Assembly (NCBI GenBank): GCA_934394815.1
Contig: CAKRRD010000042.1
Location: 1 to 27,650 of the forward strand
DNA: 27,650 nt
DNA from: an uncultured Acetatifactor sp.
Lineage (GTDB): Bacteria; Bacillota; Clostridia; Lachnospirales; Lachnospiraceae
Direction: 5' to 3'
The notes beneath the pieces were generated by a model. That model was not told the DNA's origin. It saw only the letters and a program-made list of their open reading frames with translations, and made no database searches. The stretch's first letter is position 1. The number at the start of each line of letters is the position of its first letter. This document shows, piece after piece, positions 6,198 to 13,917 of the stretch. Both the position numbers and the translations under genes were made by a program.

Positions 6198-7310
6198 CTA
6201 GTTGGTAATAACCTGCTCGGTCTCTTTGTCGAATACGTGGATCTTCTCAACATCCAGAGCAAACTTAACGGTATCGCCAGGTCTTGCAGTGGTACGAGAA
6301 TCTACTCTTGCGGTCATAGGGAACTCGTCAAGATCGAAGTACAGATATACTTCTGCACCAAGTAACTCGTAAACCTTGATGGTAGAGGTAAATACGCTCT
6401 GAGGAGAGGTCTCGATGTACATCTCGGAATCATATACATCCTCAGGACGGATACCGAAGGTAACAACCTTTCCATCGTAACCGCCATCGATCAGCTTCTT
6501 GGACTTAGCGGGAGGAAGGGGAATGCTGTGGCCTGCGATTACCAGGTTAGCAATGTCGCCTTCTACCTTAACAGTAGCATCCAGGAAGTTCATCTGCGGA
6601 GATCCCATGAATCCTGCTACGAACAGGTTGCAAGGCTTCTCATACAGATTCTGAGGAGTATCTACCTGCTGGATAACGCCGTCCTTCATAACAACGATTC
6701 TGGTACCAAGGGTCATAGCCTCGGTCTGGTCATGTGTAACGTAGATGATGGTGGTGCCCAGTCTCTGATGCAGCTTAGCGATCTCGATACGCATCTGTAC
6801 ACGCAGCTTAGCATCCAGGTTGGACAGAGGCTCATCCATCAGGAATACCTTAGGGTTACGAACGATTGCACGTCCCATAGCAACACGCTGTCTCTGACCA
6901 CCGGACAGAGCCTTGGGCTTACGATCAAGCAGCGGAGTCAAATCCAGGATCTTAGCTGCTTCCTTAACCATCTTATCGATCTGATCCTTGGGAACTTTTC
7001 TCAGCTTCAGACCAAATGCCATGTTGTCGTATACGGACATATGAGGATACAGAGCGTAGTTCTGGAATACCATTGCGATATCTCTATCCTTAGGCTCTAC
7101 ATCGTTAACTACTCTGTCACCGATCTTCAGTTCACCGGAAGAGATATCTTCCAGACCTGCGATCATACGAAGGGTGGTGGACTTACCACATCCGGAAGGA
7201 CCTACGAAAATGATGAACTCCTGATCTGCGATCTCAAGGTTGAAATCCTTAACAGCTTCGAAACCGTTAGGATATACTTTGCAGACATTCTTTAAAGATA
7301 AACTTGCCAT
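6198..7310 (-). CDS. msmX: Carbohydrate ABC transporter ATPase (MsmX/UgpC type)
   Basis: This 370-residue ATPase drives carbohydrate uptake. Walker A is GPSGCGKST (37-45), the Q-loop is in VFQNYALYPH (81-90), the signature is LSGGQ (135-139) and Walker B is VFLMDEP (155-161). An H-loop follows (YVTHDQTEA). The C-terminal 130 or so residues are the regulatory OB-fold typical of MalK/MsmX/UgpC. No permease or binding-protein gene is adjacent, as expected of the Firmicutes MsmX type, which serves several importers. AAAGGAG precedes the ATG by nine bases. It stands as a single gene with its own upstream region and terminator. The name UgpC would fit equally well. Confidence 0.94.
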   Translation of the reverse strand: MASLSLKNVCKVYPNGFEAVKDFNLEIADQEFIIFVGPSGCGKSTTLRMIAGLEDISSGELKIGDRVVNDVEPKDRDIAMVFQNYALYPHMSVYDNMAFGLKLRKVPKDQIDKMVKEAAKILDLTPLLDRKPKALSGGQRQRVAMGRAIVRNPKVFLMDEPLSNLDAKLRVQMRIEIAKLHQRLGTTIIYVTHDQTEAMTLGTRIVVMKDGVIQQVDTPQNLYEKPCNLFVAGFMGSPQMNFLDATVKVEGDIANLVIAGHSIPLPPAKSKKLIDGGYDGKVVTFGIRPEDVYDSEMYIETSPQSVFTSTIKVYELLGAEVYLYFDLDEFPMTARVDSRTTARPGDTVKFALDVEKIHVFDKETEQVITN

Positions 7311-7333
7311 TTGAAAATACTCCTTTCATATTT

Positions 7334-7393
7334 ACAATGTTATTTTCTCTCATTGTGAAACGATATGTCTCGTTTGAATCTGAACTCAGTATA
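7334..7393 (-). promoter_or_regulatory. Promoter -10 and inverted repeats upstream of msmX
   Basis: On the minus strand a -10 TATACT lies at 7388-7393; the -35 is poor (TGGCAC at 17 bases). Downstream of it two perfect inverted repeats follow: AAACGA-N6-TCGTTT (7358-7375) and ACAATG-N11-CATTGT (7334-7356 on the plus strand), both in the leader before the SD site. The first looks like an operator. Further upstream (about 7483-7520) GAAATGC and GCATTTC form another spaced inverted repeat without a U-run. Confidence 0.45.
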
Positions 7394-7544
7394 ACGAAAA
7401 TCACGAAAATGTGCCATACCACTATTTCACAAAGATTTCGAATCATATTGTAAGAATTGCTTATAAAGTTCTGTTTTTTTTGAAATGCTTGTCAGATTGA
7501 ACAAATCCGCCTGCATTTCTTGGACATATTCCACAACAGTCCCC

Positions 7545-9038
7545 TTACTTCACCTCTTTTTCAGGCTTTTTATAGAAGCTCAGCTGATTCTTACCATGTC
7601 TTTTTGACACATACAGTGCATTATCCGCGGCCTTGTACAGATCCTCAAAGGTTCTGCCGTCCCCGGGGAAGACTGCCGCTCCCACGCTGGCGGTTACGGA
7701 GTACTTTACATACTCACCCACTTCAAACTGGTGAAAGAACTGCTCGATCTTCCTGCCTTCCCGCTCGATCATGCCAATCTCCCGGATATCCTTCAGAAAT
7801 ACCATGAACTCGTCACCGCCGGTACGTCCCACGATGTCTGTGGCACGGAACATGGACTGTAAACGTACTGCCAGGCTGCGGAGCACTTCGTCTCCGAAAG
7901 CATGTCCCATGGTATCGTTGATCTTCTTAAAATTATCTACATCCAATACAAACAGTACGCCCTGTTTGTCCGGATACTTCTCCATATATTCCCGGATCTT
8001 ACGCTCGGTAGCCATTTTGTTGTTCAGATCCGTCAGCAGATCGGTATCTGCCTTGTCCTCCAATACCTTACTGTGTTCCGAGGCTTTGATACGCACCAGA
8101 ATATTGATGGCTGTGATCACGGCGATAGCTACAGCAATGGAAATACTGATCTTGATGATCAGGTTCACAATAGGTTCCCGGAAAGCCTGCCGGATTCCGG
8201 ACAAATAGGATTCATCGATTCCCACTACCAGACTCCATTCCGTTCCCCGGACTGGGAAATGACAGAGGATCTTGTCTTCCCCATCTTCCCTGATATGGAG
8301 AATACCGCTGCTGCCTTTCTGCTGTTGTCTGTCGAACAGCGTCCAGCTTCCCAGACTCTCTGCCACATCCTTCAGGGAATTCCAGAAATTGTTCTGTAAA
8401 ATCGTAGTTTCGTCCGTAGCTCCATAACACGCCATAACGGTACCGTTACGATTAACCAGTGCGAAAAAGGCTCTGTCTCCATACCCGGAGTTGCTGAAGA
8501 AATCCGTCAGATCCGCAGGATCCATATAGCTGAGCAGATATCCGGTGACATTGCCGGAATTCATGATCGGACTGGCACAGATAAATGCCTTCTGTCCGTT
8601 GATTCCGTCCGACTGGGCATAAATATAATGAGTAGAGGTCCCACTGATATTGCCATAATAATTCAGCTCCGTCATATCAAATTCCCGGCGGTCACTCAGC
8701 ATACCGCTTCCGCTCACCGTACAGTACGCAGACATATAAGCACTGCTGGCTCTCACGATGGTATCCAGCTTCTCATACACGAAAGCATCACTTTTGTCGG
8801 GATGGCCCGCTATAATGGAAGCCATGGCGTCGGTAATATCTCCCAGCGCCCCCAGCCTGTCATCTACCCCTGCAGAATAGTAAAAGCCGATCTGCTCTGC
8901 CTGATTGTCCACTACTGTCCGTATGGCCGAATTCATTTTGCTGTTAAAATCATAAATACTCAGGACAAGTGCAACTATCAGCAATGCACTGGGAAGAATC
9001 CACTGGAGGACATTTTCCCTAAATTTTCTCTTCTGCAT
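7545..9038 (-). CDS. Membrane diguanylate cyclase (Cache-like sensor plus GGDEF)
   Basis: This 497-residue enzyme makes cyclic di-GMP from GTP. A membrane segment at about 13-30 and another at about 290-315 flank an extracellular sensor of some 260 residues that looks like a Cache domain. The cytosolic GGDEF domain (about 330-490) carries the intact catalytic motif GGDEF (407-411). RATD at 398-401 lies five residues before it, the standard inhibitory I-site, so product feedback is expected. It is the last gene of a run starting at 11272 and follows the DUF624 gene by 39 bases. The ligand is unknown. Confidence 0.93.
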   Translation of the reverse strand: MQKRKFRENVLQWILPSALLIVALVLSIYDFNSKMNSAIRTVVDNQAEQIGFYYSAGVDDRLGALGDITDAMASIIAGHPDKSDAFVYEKLDTIVRASSAYMSAYCTVSGSGMLSDRREFDMTELNYYGNISGTSTHYIYAQSDGINGQKAFICASPIMNSGNVTGYLLSYMDPADLTDFFSNSGYGDRAFFALVNRNGTVMACYGATDETTILQNNFWNSLKDVAESLGSWTLFDRQQQKGSSGILHIREDGEDKILCHFPVRGTEWSLVVGIDESYLSGIRQAFREPIVNLIIKISISIAVAIAVITAINILVRIKASEHSKVLEDKADTDLLTDLNNKMATERKIREYMEKYPDKQGVLFVLDVDNFKKINDTMGHAFGDEVLRSLAVRLQSMFRATDIVGRTGGDEFMVFLKDIREIGMIEREGRKIEQFFHQFEVGEYVKYSVTASVGAAVFPGDGRTFEDLYKAADNALYVSKRHGKNQLSFYKKPEKEVK

Positions 9039-9077
9039 ACTCCGAACACCTCTCGTCTGCTGCCCCGCAGGACATTG

Positions 9078-9788
9078 TTACTTCTGGTCTGTTTTCAGAC
9101 TTTCATCCAGTTCATCGTGAAATACTCTTTCATCCTCTTCCGGTGAAATTTCCGGTGCGGGCTCCTGCTCCGACACCAGCTGATCTTCCAGCTTCTGGAA
9201 GAATTTGTTGTACAGCATGGCGGAGGCATACGCCGGCAGTGAAAATCCGAACAAGAAAATGATCGGTATCAGTCGTAAAGATACCAGATAAATGATCAAC
9301 GGGAAAAATGCCATCACGAACATCACGACCGTCTTGGGCAACTGTAAAATGCTCATGATAAAAGCATTACGAATAGTTCCCATGATCGTATTGTCGAACC
9401 TGGCAAGTACCGGGAATACATACAGGGCCGTGCAGATCACCAGCACCGCCGCTGCCATGATCAGTACTATCAGTACCTGGCTGAACTGTATTCCGGACTT
9501 TGTAATAATATAGTAGTCACCGCCAAGAACTGCCGCTACCAGCAAAAGCAGCAGCCAGATCACCGTTGCCTGACGGAAATTGGTCTTAAAAGATTTAAAA
9601 AATGCTCTGGTAATGTAACTTTCCTCATTCCGCACGATCTTCAATGCCACATAGTGCATGGAAGTAAATGCCGCTCCCGCGGTAATGATGGGGATGCAGC
9701 AGATCAGAGTCAGAATATTGAGCCACATCAGATCTGCCATTTTATTCAGTACATTCATTAAGGGGCTGTCCAGGTCAAAAATTTTCAT
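9078..9788 (-). CDS. DUF624 (YesL-like) membrane protein
   Basis: This 236-residue protein has about five hydrophobic segments (for example IWLLLLLVAAVLGGDYY) and the family's N-terminal signature with PLMNVLNKMADLMWLNILTL. YesL-like proteins often accompany carbohydrate ABC transporters and their regulators in Firmicutes, but their function is unknown. The C-terminal 40 residues are acidic and cytosolic (PAPEISPEEDERVF). AAAGGA lies upstream of the ATG. It lies 23 bases after the acetyltransferase gene and 39 before the diguanylate cyclase, so it is probably cotranscribed with both. Confidence 0.88.
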   Translation of the reverse strand: MKIFDLDSPLMNVLNKMADLMWLNILTLICCIPIITAGAAFTSMHYVALKIVRNEESYITRAFFKSFKTNFRQATVIWLLLLLVAAVLGGDYYIITKSGIQFSQVLIVLIMAAAVLVICTALYVFPVLARFDNTIMGTIRNAFIMSILQLPKTVVMFVMAFFPLIIYLVSLRLIPIIFLFGFSLPAYASAMLYNKFFQKLEDQLVSEQEPAPEISPEEDERVFHDELDESLKTDQK

Positions 9789-9811
9789 TTACGTCTTATC
9801 CTTTTCTGTTT

Positions 9812-10294
9812 TTATAAAAATTTTTCCATCGGTGTCACTCGGATCCCTGAGAACGCTTCCTCTTCATGCACGGCATGAAATCCCAGTTTCCGATAGAAAT
9901 CTACGGCATACGGTGCTGCTTTCAGCGACATATACCGTTCCCCTTCCTCTTTTTTGAGATATTCGCACATTCTTCCCATCAGATTCCGGCCGATCCCTCT
10001 GTGATGGTATTCCTCGTCTACGAAAAGAAGTGACAAATGATTGTAATTCCGCACGGAAGCCGCTCCGATGATCCTCGCACCGTCCAATGCCACCATCATC
10101 TGATATCTTCCCTGCCGGAACGACTTATAGAGGTGTTCATCCGTAATGAAATCATAAAAATTACGGATTCCCTCCTCTGTATAATCCACCGCCTCAAATT
10201 TTAAAAATGTCTTCCAGATCATATGCATGGCAGGAATCCAGTCCTTGTCTTCCGCCCATCTGATCTCATAAGTACCCGTTGCTGTGTCCGGCAT
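9812..10294 (-). CDS. GNAT-family N-acetyltransferase
   Basis: This 160-residue protein has the acetyl-CoA binding loop in HHRGIGRNLMGRMCEY (the RGIG pattern of GNAT motif A) preceded by the beta-strand LSLLFVDEEY. A later strand-helix (APYAVDFYRKLGFHAV) matches motif B. It transfers an acetyl group to an unknown amine substrate. It is the second gene of the cluster, 36 bases after the hydrolase gene, and its ATG has GAGAGG about nine to twelve bases upstream. Confidence 0.88.
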   Translation of the reverse strand: MPDTATGTYEIRWAEDKDWIPAMHMIWKTFLKFEAVDYTEEGIRNFYDFITDEHLYKSFRQGRYQMMVALDGARIIGAASVRNYNHLSLLFVDEEYHHRGIGRNLMGRMCEYLKKEEGERYMSLKAAPYAVDFYRKLGFHAVHEEEAFSGIRVTPMEKFL

Positions 10295-10330
10295 GCCACA
10301 CCGCCTCTCTGCTCCGAAAGTCCCCCGTCC

Positions 10331-11272
10331 TTATACGAACGCCGGGATTTCCTTCCGGATCCATTGATAGATGTCTTCCATGGCACGTTCTCCGTCTTCC
10401 TCATTCAGGAGTTCATGTCTGTCATTCTCATACAATTTGACCGTAATGTTCTTCACACCGGCTTTCTTCAGAGAATCACAGGCCTTCGTTACACCCCTGC
10501 CGTAATCTCCCACAGGGTCTTCCGCACCGGATACCATGAGCATCGGCAGATTCTGAGGCACCTTTTCCAGATTCTCCTTCTTCTGTAATCGTCCGATCAG
10601 TTCAAACAATGTCTGGAATCCATTCACGGTAAAAGTAAATCCACACAGTTCATCCGCTATATAGCGGTCCACGTTTTCCGTGTTCCGGCTGAGCCAGTCG
10701 CTTGCGGTTCTCGGAGTGTCGATCCGCTTGTTATAGCCTCCGAAAGCAGCCTTGTCAATAAAATGACTGACATGCTTCGATCCGCAGAACAGCTTCTGGA
10801 TACCTGCCATTGCCTTGGAACACAGGATCAGTCCCCTGGACTGCATTCCCGTTCCCACAATGACCGCTCCGTCAATTCCCTTGCCGTAACGGCACAGATA
10901 ATTTCTTGCAATAAAAGATCCCATGCTGTGTCCCAGGATCACATAGGGTACCTCCGGGTAGCTTTCCTCTGTAATCTTTTTCAGTCTGTGCACATCCCGC
11001 ACCACTACCGTTGCCGGATCCTGTTCGCAGAAATAACCGAATGTACCACCTTCCGCTACAGACTTTCCGTGTCCCAGATGGTCTTCACCGGTGACCAGAA
11101 TTCCTCTCTGCGTAAGAAACTCTGCCAGGTTCTCATAGCGTTCCACATATTCCGCCATGCCATGCACCACCTGTACAATTCCTTTTACATTACCGTCATC
11201 GGGAGTATATCTCACTGCATGGATACGGTTCTCACCGTCCCGGGAATCAAAGTAGAATTCTTCCTTGATCAT
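10331..11272 (-). CDS. Alpha/beta hydrolase (monoacylglycerol lipase-like, S33 type)
   Basis: This 313-residue protein is of the serine aminopeptidase/lysophospholipase group. The nucleophile elbow is GHSMGS (Ser116). The oxyanion region is VVHGMAEYVERY (about 35-46). The acid is probably the Asp in SGAEDPVGDYG and the catalytic His is in YENDRHELLNE near the C-terminus. There is no signal peptide, so it acts in the cytosol or at the inner membrane face. The substrate is unknown; monoglycerides or other esters are typical. AGGAGG precedes the ATG. It heads a four-gene cluster with its own promoter and a leader hairpin. Confidence 0.92.
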   Translation of the reverse strand: MIKEEFYFDSRDGENRIHAVRYTPDDGNVKGIVQVVHGMAEYVERYENLAEFLTQRGILVTGEDHLGHGKSVAEGGTFGYFCEQDPATVVVRDVHRLKKITEESYPEVPYVILGHSMGSFIARNYLCRYGKGIDGAVIVGTGMQSRGLILCSKAMAGIQKLFCGSKHVSHFIDKAAFGGYNKRIDTPRTASDWLSRNTENVDRYIADELCGFTFTVNGFQTLFELIGRLQKKENLEKVPQNLPMLMVSGAEDPVGDYGRGVTKACDSLKKAGVKNITVKLYENDRHELLNEEDGERAMEDIYQWIRKEIPAFV

Positions 11273-11291
11273 ATGGCCTCCTTGGTTGCGG

Positions 11292-11350
11292 AAAAATCAT
11301 AGGACGCACAAAGTAAATGGCCTTTTTACGGTCACTTCTTCCTGCGTCCT
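11292..11350 (-). promoter_or_regulatory. Leader hairpin with U-run before the hydrolase gene (possible attenuator)
   Basis: On the minus strand AGGACGCA (11343-11350) pairs perfectly with TGCGTCCT (11301-11308), and AAGT pairs with ACTT further in. Four bases later a TTTTT run follows (11292-11296), about 20 bases before the ATG. The 5' arm begins at the predicted transcript start. It could be an attenuator or a 5' stabilising hairpin. Confidence 0.5.
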
Positions 11351-11354
11351 GTTT

Positions 11355-11383
11355 ATTATATAACACTTTTCCTGAAATTTTAA
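11355..11383 (-). promoter_or_regulatory. Promoter of the hydrolase-GNAT-DUF624-cyclase cluster
   Basis: On the minus strand a perfect -10 TATAAT (11355-11360) is 17 bases from a -35 TTAAAA (11378-11383). It lies between the metG stop codon and the hydrolase gene, so the cluster need not depend on metG transcription. Confidence 0.75.
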
Positions 11384-11412
11384 GTCCTATCTTGCTTTTT
11401 GTTAGTAAAAAG

Positions 11413-13422
11413 TCAGCAAATCTCTGCTCCGGCCGGCATATTTTTCTCCGGAGTAACCAACGCGAGGTTGCCTTCCGCATCTTCCGCACACAGAATCATG
11501 CCTTCGGACACTACTCCTGCCAGCTTTGCAGGCTTCAGGTTCACCAGAACCATGACCTTCTTGCCCACCATTTCTTCGGGGCTGTAATGTGCCTTGATAC
11601 CGGAGACGATCTGGCGTACCTGACTGCCGATCTTCACCTGGCTGCACAGAAGCTTCTTGGACTTGGGCACCGCCTCACAGGAGATGATCTCACCAACCTG
11701 GAACTGCATTTTTGCAAAATCGTCATATTCGATCTCCGCCTTTGGCTCGATATCAATGACTTCCTGCTCTGCCTTCTCTGCCTCAGAATTCGCTTCTTCC
11801 GCTTCGTGCTCCGCAGCTGCCCTGATCATGGCTTCTTCCAGTTCTGCCTCTTTTTTTGCTACCTCCTTCATATCCAGGCGGGCGAAAAGAATCTCCGGCT
11901 GATCGGTCACCCTGTTACCGCTCTCATACAGGCCGAACTGCTCCAGCCGGTCGAAGTCGCGCAGAGAAGTGTTCAGCTGTTTTGCAATCTTTTCTGCGGT
12001 CTCCGGCATATAGGGTTCCAGCAGGGAAGCTCCGATGATGATACCCTCCACCAGATTGTACAGAACGGTTGCCAGACGATCTGCCCTGGCTTCATCCTTG
12101 GCCAGTACCCATGGCTCGGTCTCATCGATATATTTGTTGCAGCGCTTAAAGATACCGAATATCTCAGTCAGGGCATCTGCCACTCGCAGTTCTTCCATCT
12201 TTGCCACAACTTTGGCATAAGTGCCGGTCACAGTCTGTTTCAGATCTGCATCCACTGCCGCATCGTTTGCGGTCAGCTGTACGTTCTTATTCTCTACCAC
12301 ACCGCCAAAATACTTGTTACTCATGGAAATAGTACGGTTTACCAGGTTGCCCAGCGTATTGGCCAAATCGGAGTTGGTCCGCTCTGCCACCAGTTCCCAA
12401 GTCAGGTTGCCGTCGTTTTCAAAAGGCATCTCGTGCAGTACATAATAACGTACCGCATCCACGCCGAAATAATCTACCAGATCATCCGCATAGACTACGT
12501 TTCCTTTGGATTTACTCATCTTGCCGCCGCCCATAAGAAGCCAGGGATGTCCGAATACCTGCTTCGGCAGGGGCTCGCCCAGTGCCATCAGGAAAATAGG
12601 CCAATAGATGGTATGGAAACGGATGATGTCCTTGCCGATCAGATGCAGATCTGCAGGCCACAGCTTCTTGTACTGCTCAGTACTGTTGCCGTCCGCATCG
12701 TAGCCGATTCCTGTGATGTAGTTGGTCAGTGCATCCAGCCATACATAGATGACATGCTTGGGATCGAAGGTCACCGGAATGCCCCAGGTAAAAGATGTAC
12801 GGGATACGCACAGATCCTGTAAACCGGGGAGCAGAAAATTGTTCATCATTTCGTTCTTACGGGAAACGGGCTGGATGAACTCCGGATGCTCATTGATGTG
12901 TTTGATCAGTCTGTCCGCATATTTGCTCATGCGGAAGAAATAAGCTTCCTCCTTGGCAGGCTTTACCACACCGCCGCAGTCCGGGCATTTGCCGTCTACC
13001 AGCTGGGACTCGGTCCAGAAGGACTCACAGGGGGTGCAGTACATTCCCTCGTAAGCTCCCTTGTAGATGTCGCCCTGATCGTAAAGACGCTTAAAGATCT
13101 TCTGTACCTGCTTCTCATGATCCTCATCGGTGGTACGGATGAATTTGTCATAGGAAATGTTCAGCAGATCACACAGACTACGGATCACGCCGGCGATCTT
13201 GTCTACATGCTCCTTGGGTGTGATGCCGGCTGCCTCCGCCTTCAGTTCAATCTTCTGGCCATGCTCGTCGGTACCGGTCTGGAAAAAGACATCATAGCCT
13301 TCTTTTCTCTTAAAGCGTGCGATACTGTCTGCCAGCACGATTTCGTAGTTGTTGCCGATATGCGGCTTTGCAGACGTATAGGCGATTGCCGTGGTAAGAT
13401 AATATTTTCCCTTGCTTTCCAT
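11413..13422 (-). CDS. metG: Methionyl-tRNA synthetase
   Basis: This 669-residue enzyme charges tRNA-Met with methionine. The class I signature appears as HIGN (in SAKPHIGNNYEI) and KMSKS (in GGGKMSKSKGN). A zinc knuckle with CTPC and CPDC lies near residue 130-150. An anticodon-binding domain follows, then a charged linker rich in A and E (about 515-560), and a C-terminal tRNA-binding domain of the Trbp111/EMAP type (from about 565, KMQFQVGEIISC). AAAGGAG precedes the ATG. Expression is set by the T-box leader upstream. No clear terminator follows it. Confidence 0.97.
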   Translation of the reverse strand: MESKGKYYLTTAIAYTSAKPHIGNNYEIVLADSIARFKRKEGYDVFFQTGTDEHGQKIELKAEAAGITPKEHVDKIAGVIRSLCDLLNISYDKFIRTTDEDHEKQVQKIFKRLYDQGDIYKGAYEGMYCTPCESFWTESQLVDGKCPDCGGVVKPAKEEAYFFRMSKYADRLIKHINEHPEFIQPVSRKNEMMNNFLLPGLQDLCVSRTSFTWGIPVTFDPKHVIYVWLDALTNYITGIGYDADGNSTEQYKKLWPADLHLIGKDIIRFHTIYWPIFLMALGEPLPKQVFGHPWLLMGGGKMSKSKGNVVYADDLVDYFGVDAVRYYVLHEMPFENDGNLTWELVAERTNSDLANTLGNLVNRTISMSNKYFGGVVENKNVQLTANDAAVDADLKQTVTGTYAKVVAKMEELRVADALTEIFGIFKRCNKYIDETEPWVLAKDEARADRLATVLYNLVEGIIIGASLLEPYMPETAEKIAKQLNTSLRDFDRLEQFGLYESGNRVTDQPEILFARLDMKEVAKKEAELEEAMIRAAAEHEAEEANSEAEKAEQEVIDIEPKAEIEYDDFAKMQFQVGEIISCEAVPKSKKLLCSQVKIGSQVRQIVSGIKAHYSPEEMVGKKVMVLVNLKPAKLAGVVSEGMILCAEDAEGNLALVTPEKNMPAGAEIC

Positions 13423-13494
13423 AAATCACATTCTCCTTTTCTTATTTTCCGACGGATTGCTCCGTGCTCCGCACTCCCACAATCCTGACTGCAA

Positions 13495-13793
13495 TAAAAA
13501 AGTCTCCTCAAAGAACCTTAAGTTCCTCAAGAAGACGAGCGTTATCCCGTGTTACCACTTCTCTTCGTCTGTACCTCACAGCACAGACCTCTTCAGGTCC
13601 GTAACCCTATCCGCTGTAACAGGCGGATCCTGTCGCAGCCTTGCTTCCACCGTCCCCATGTCGTCCCGGTGTCCGTTCGGTGCGCCGCTCAGAAGCCATC
13701 TTCTCTATCTGTCCGTTCCATTCCTCTCAGCCTGCCGGAATGTTCTCTGTAGAACTTCTATAATAGGTACTCTCTTCCTCATTGCATTTGCGT
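13495..13793 (-). promoter_or_regulatory. T-box riboswitch, methionine specific, upstream of metG
   Basis: The leader of metG carries the T-box sequence AAGTGGTAACACGGGATAAC (minus strand, 13541-13560). It is followed by a strong terminator (13501-13536, GTCTTCTTGAGGAACT pairing with GGTTCTTTGAGGAGAC) and a U-run (13495-13501). In stem I, AUG at 13697-13699, within AAGATGGCTTCTGAG, is the likely specifier codon for methionine. The acceptor-binding UGGU (13554-13557) complements the ACCA end of tRNA-Met. Uncharged tRNA-Met should stabilise the antiterminator and turn metG on. A GAGAGTA motif near the 5' end fits the stem I GA motif. Confidence 0.95.
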
Positions 13794-13799
13794 ATTCTT

Positions 13800-13828
13800 A
13801 CAGTAGCACAGGAAATGTACCCTGTCAA
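13800..13828 (-). promoter_or_regulatory. Promoter of the metG T-box transcript
   Basis: On the minus strand a perfect TTGACA (13823-13828) and TACTGT (13800-13805) are 17 bases apart, putting the transcript start near 13793. Only 11 bases separate its -35 from that of the divergent phosphodiesterase gene. Confidence 0.8.
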
Positions 13829-13839
13829 TGCAGTTTTTG

Positions 13840-13881
13840 TTGCCATGTGATCGTAAAGATGTATAATAGTATATCATACTA
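13840..13881 (+). promoter_or_regulatory. Promoter and inverted repeat of the EAL phosphodiesterase gene
   Basis: TTGCCA (13840-13845) and a perfect TATAAT (13862-13867) are 16 bases apart. Overlapping the end of the -10 and the predicted start is a perfect interrupted palindrome, TAGTAT-ATC-ATACTA (13867-13881), placed as a repressor operator would be. Confidence 0.7.
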
Positions 13882-13917
13882 AGGTAGTTTTTACATCATA
13901 CATAAGGGGTCATAAGA

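Noticed and set aside
7483..7520. Terminator for the diguanylate cyclase transcript
   Set aside because: GAAATGC and GCATTTC pair across a long loop, but on that strand an A-run, not a U-run, follows.
11378..11412. Terminator for metG
   Set aside because: TTTTT and AAAAA can pair just after the stop, but the stem is A+T only and no U-run follows.
11317..12822. 501-codon open frame on the plus strand
   Set aside because: It lies wholly antisense to metG, starts with no SD site and has a His/Leu/Cys-rich composition typical of the reverse of a G/C-ending coding frame.
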